From Chionoecetes opilio (lineage: Eukaryota > Arthropoda > Malacostraca > Decapoda > Majidae): a stretch of DNA of 64,000 nucleotides. The position numbers and the translations under genes were made by a program. Below are positions 61,465 through 64,000 of the stretch, piece after piece; the first letter of the stretch is position 1; each line of letters begins with the position of its first letter. Below the pieces are notes generated by a model. The model was not told the DNA's origin. It ran no database searches and saw only the letters and a list, made by a program, of their open reading frames with translations. The stretch lies in the NCBI GenBank assembly GCA_016584305.1, contig JACEEZ010023684.1:2501-66500 (forward strand), read 5' to 3'.

Positions 61465-61618
61465 AGGCACTGAAGAACCGCGTCAGGGCTCTGAAGGTGG
61501 TCAATGACGGCCCTGTAAAGGATGAGGGCCAGCTCCAGTACCTCCTGCGCGTCGACAAGCACTACCGCAGCGAGGTTCCCAAGCGGACCAAGGCCACCTG
61601 CTCGGCCTCCTCCCTCTG
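61465..61618 (+). repeat. tandem duplicate of the transposase C-terminus
   Basis: GACGAGGCACTGAAGAACCG through the stop repeats 61211-61408 with a deletion of about 45 bp (the AERAIAFIKQFAG codons are missing) and a few substitutions. It lies just before the right end of the transposon. Confidence 0.88.
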
Positions 61619-61780
61619 AGTGCTACGGCATTCATGTGCGCGACCTGTAAATTTTATTTGATTTTGTTGAAAGAGGTATCAATCGCATCCATTTTAAATA
61701 ATAAAACAGGGCAAAGTCGATATGGCGAAGTATCTGAACTTTTATTTTTCCTTAGTAAATATGGAACACCCTAGTGGACA

Positions 61781-62829
61781 CGGTCGCGGACTGCCAGATG
61801 CCGTTATCTCCTCGAGTGTCAGGTGACGGAGATCGAGTGATTTGTTCTTATCTTCAAATACGCATTTGATATCACGGCGTCCGGACATATTCAGGACCAC
61901 CATTGCAGCTTTATTCTCTCTAGATAATCAAAATGTTATCTGATTCACTTCTTAGTTTCTTTTGACGATATATCTTTTTTATTCAGCACTGCACATTTTG
62001 TTTCTCGTGACTGCTTTTTTGAGGCTTTTCCACAACCAATTGTTCATACCTCCACTAAACACACTGCATTTTATACACATTTTACGTATCCAGGTTTTCT
62101 TTGATAACTCAAGATTTTCGACTCAGTACGTTACTCTACCAATCTTGTAATATGAAGATATATTTACGTGCTTATTTTCTCTATTTTCCTGTTTCGTTAC
62201 ACTCTTCTCTTCGTGTATTCATCTCTTAACACCTAACCTTCTGTAATGCATTGCACTACTCTCGCAACAAACACAATTAAACAAATTATCCAATCTATAC
62301 CATATTTTCTTTTTTCAAGTGTGACCAGAGTGAATGTTGGATTGACTTGTCAATCCAAGCCAACATCATCTTCATGTCATCACCAACTGTTATGCATTTT
62401 CATTCACTGCGTATGTTGTTCACGTCATATGAGCCGCAACTTGGCACATCACGCGTACGCACACACGCACGCACACGCCCCGCCACACTCATTTCTCCCT
62501 CCTGAAGTGAACGTTTGGAGTCACAGGTCAAACTCAACACAAATCACTTGTTTAGGTCACTACCCTGCTCATTGCCAGCATCTCAGGTCACCCATGGAGT
62601 ACCAGCACCACGGGGTCACAGCTTCCACTACTAGTCACTTGTCCCGCCTCGCCTCACGCCACCCAGCCAGCGCCTCGTGTGTTCGGTGCCGCCACGTAAA
62701 CAAACCACATGACCTAACCAGCGGGTCCTCCACCTTGCCTGACCACGGCCGTGGCCTGGCTGGTGCCGTCGCTCTGGTCTGCTGCGTCGCCCCTTGTCGT
62801 GTTTCTGGGTCCCCTGGTGGCGGCTGGAA
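61781..62829. other. 1 kb without a recognisable gene
   Basis: AT-rich to about 62400, then GC-richer (62440-62829) with ACGC repeats near 62460. No domain in any ORF. Confidence 0.5.
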
Positions 62830-63994
62830 CGTGTCCTGGTGGAACGCCGACGTGAGTTTCGACAGGGGATGCTTGCAGCCTATGTTGATCTCAAGAAAGC
62901 GTTTGACTCAGTGCATCGTGAGTCACTCTGGGATCTTCTGCGACTTCGAGGGATTCCTGCAAGGACTATTGGTTTGATAACTGGTCTGTATTCTGGGACT
63001 GAGAGTGCTGTGAAGTGTGGGGCAGGTGTATCCGGCTTCTTTCCTGTGAATACAGGAGTGAGGCAAGGGTGCGTCCTTGCCCCATCACTTTTCAACGCTT
63101 GTATGGACTGGGTATTGGACAAGGTTGTAGATCAAAGTGAGTGTGGAGCATCCGTTGGCAACACCAAGATCACTGATCTTGTTTTTGCCGATGATGCAGT
63201 AATCTTTGCTGAGTCGCTGGAGGTCCTGGTGATGGCTCTCGAGGCTCTGCACGAGGAGGCAAAGCCTTTGGGACTTGAGGTCTCCTGGCTCAAGACCAAG
63301 GTCCAGGTGTTTGGAGACTTACTAGATGAAGCAGTACAGTCTGTTCATGCGTGTGGCGAGGACATTGAGATCTTGGAAAGTTTTACATACCTTGGTAGCG
63401 CAGTCCATAATGACGGCGGGTCACGTCAAGAAGTCTTACGGCGGATTGGCATAGCCCACGGTGTTATGGACTCGCTCAGCGGGAGTATTTGGCGTTGTCG
63501 ATACCTGTGCAGGAGGACAAAGATCCGGATCTTCAAATCGCTTTTGATTCCTGTCTTACTCTATGGTTGTGAGACATGGACACTAAATAGTGACTTGAAG
63601 AGACGAATCAATGCCTTTGGTAATAAGTGTCTTTGCAGAATCATGGGGTATCGCTGGGATGATTACGTGTCAAATCAGCGATTGCACCGTGAGACTGAAT
63701 CGAAGCCTATTACCTGCATAGTCCGTCAGCGCCAACTTCGGCTATATGGACATGTGGCACGCTACCCTGAAACCGATCCTTCCCATCGGGTTGTATCTGT
63801 AAGAAACAATCCGGCGTGGAGGAGGCCAAGGGGGCGCCCACAAGTCTTGTGGCTGGGGCAAGTTGATGTTTCTTGTCGAGAGCTGCTTGGTATGGGAAAG
63901 GAGCCTGCATGGGAACATGCGCGTGGTGACCCTCGGGAGTGGCGTCGTAGGGTGGGTGAGGCGACGCGCCCCCCGGCGTATGCCCCCAATGATT
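62830..63994 (+). CDS. RTE reverse transcriptase C-terminal two-thirds, open frame (partial)
   Basis: About 388 codons of RT without any stop or shift: AAYVDLKKAFDSVHR (motif A, Asp intact), NTGVRQGCVLAPSLFN (motif B), FADDAVIFAES (motif C), VSWLKTKVQVFG, then the C-terminal LRLYGHVARYPETDP...WRRPRGRPQ and a stop just before the tail. Endonuclease and fingers are missing, so it cannot act alone. It is the best reference in the window for the family sequence. The frame is open upstream to a Met at 62794 in non-LINE DNA, probably by chance. Confidence 0.85.
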
Positions 63995-64000
63995 GATTGA
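62830..64000 (+). mobile_element. RTE-type LINE, copy 3 (5'-truncated, runs to window end)
   Basis: Begins GTGTCCTGGTGGAACGCCGA, matching copy 1 from about 2566, and ends TGATTGATTGA at the window edge. The right flank, and so any target duplication, is outside the window. Confidence 0.9.

Larger units (their letters stand above)
57728..61773 (+). mobile_element. cut-and-paste DNA transposon, copy 2 (same family as 6683-9245)
   Basis: Left end TTAGGGTGTTTCATTTT (57728) and right end, read inward, TAGGGTGTTCCATATTT (61773). Flanked by the perfect 7-bp duplication GTGGACA (57721-57727 and 61774-61780) in non-repetitive sequence. Length 4046 bp including a LINE of about 0.95 kb. Termini share TAGGGTG with copy 1 but diverge further in, and the proteins are clearly diverged, so these are different subfamilies. 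Confidence 0.88.

Overview
Kind of DNA. This is eukaryotic, repeat-dominated sequence. Very long GA/CT and GT/CA microsatellites, several LINE lineages side by side, non-autonomous Helitrons, a tRNA-derived SINE and an arthropod-style Gypsy element point to an arthropod, most likely a decapod crustacean (crab or shrimp). That assignment is inference from texture, not from a diagnostic gene. I found no host protein-coding gene, no rRNA and no functional tRNA gene. Every long ORF that can be recognised belongs to a transposable element (TE), and almost all of these are broken.

Layout. 0.3-3.7 kb: RTE-type LINE copy 1 (endonuclease + reverse transcriptase, several frameshifts). 5.0-6.5 kb: a small MITE-like repeat with two RFX/X-box palindromes, then Helitron H1. 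6.7-9.2 kb: a cut-and-paste DNA transposon (copy 1, minus strand) of a family I cannot place with certainty. 9.5-12.2 kb: an I/Nimb-like LINE with RNase H (minus). 14.9-19.4 kb: a CR1/L2-like LINE split by Helitron H2. 19.4-25 kb: microsatellites, LINE scraps and a 29-bp minisatellite. 25.3-27 kb: a full-length tRNA-SINE, Helitron H3 and the 3' end of an L2-like LINE. 27-33.9 kb: no recognisable gene, with minisatellites. 33.9-35.2 kb: a TTAA-flanked inverted-repeat element containing a strand-switching minisatellite. 37-52.3 kb: a LINE ('LINE B') cut in two by an 11.35-kb Gypsy LTR retrotransposon, which itself carries an RTE copy, a 1.47-kb foldback element, a TTAA MITE and a SINE. 54-56 kb: long microsatellites, one split by a SINE. 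57.7-61.8 kb: a second member of the unplaced DNA transposon family, itself hit by a LINE. 62.8-64 kb: RTE copy 3, the least damaged.

How the parts relate. The window records successive transposition. Target-site duplications and restored reading frames let insertions be ordered: LINE B, then Gypsy, then RTE copy 2 / TTAA MITE / SINE / foldback. The two Gypsy LTRs are both exactly 578 bp once the nested insertions are removed, and differ by about 13 substitutions by eye. The most interesting candidate is the DNA transposon family at 6.7-9.2 kb and 57.7-61.8 kb. Both copies share TAGGGTG termini, perfect 7-bp target duplications and a roughly 700-residue transposase with conserved WDGK, SFDTT, C/H-rich and NDxAER blocks.
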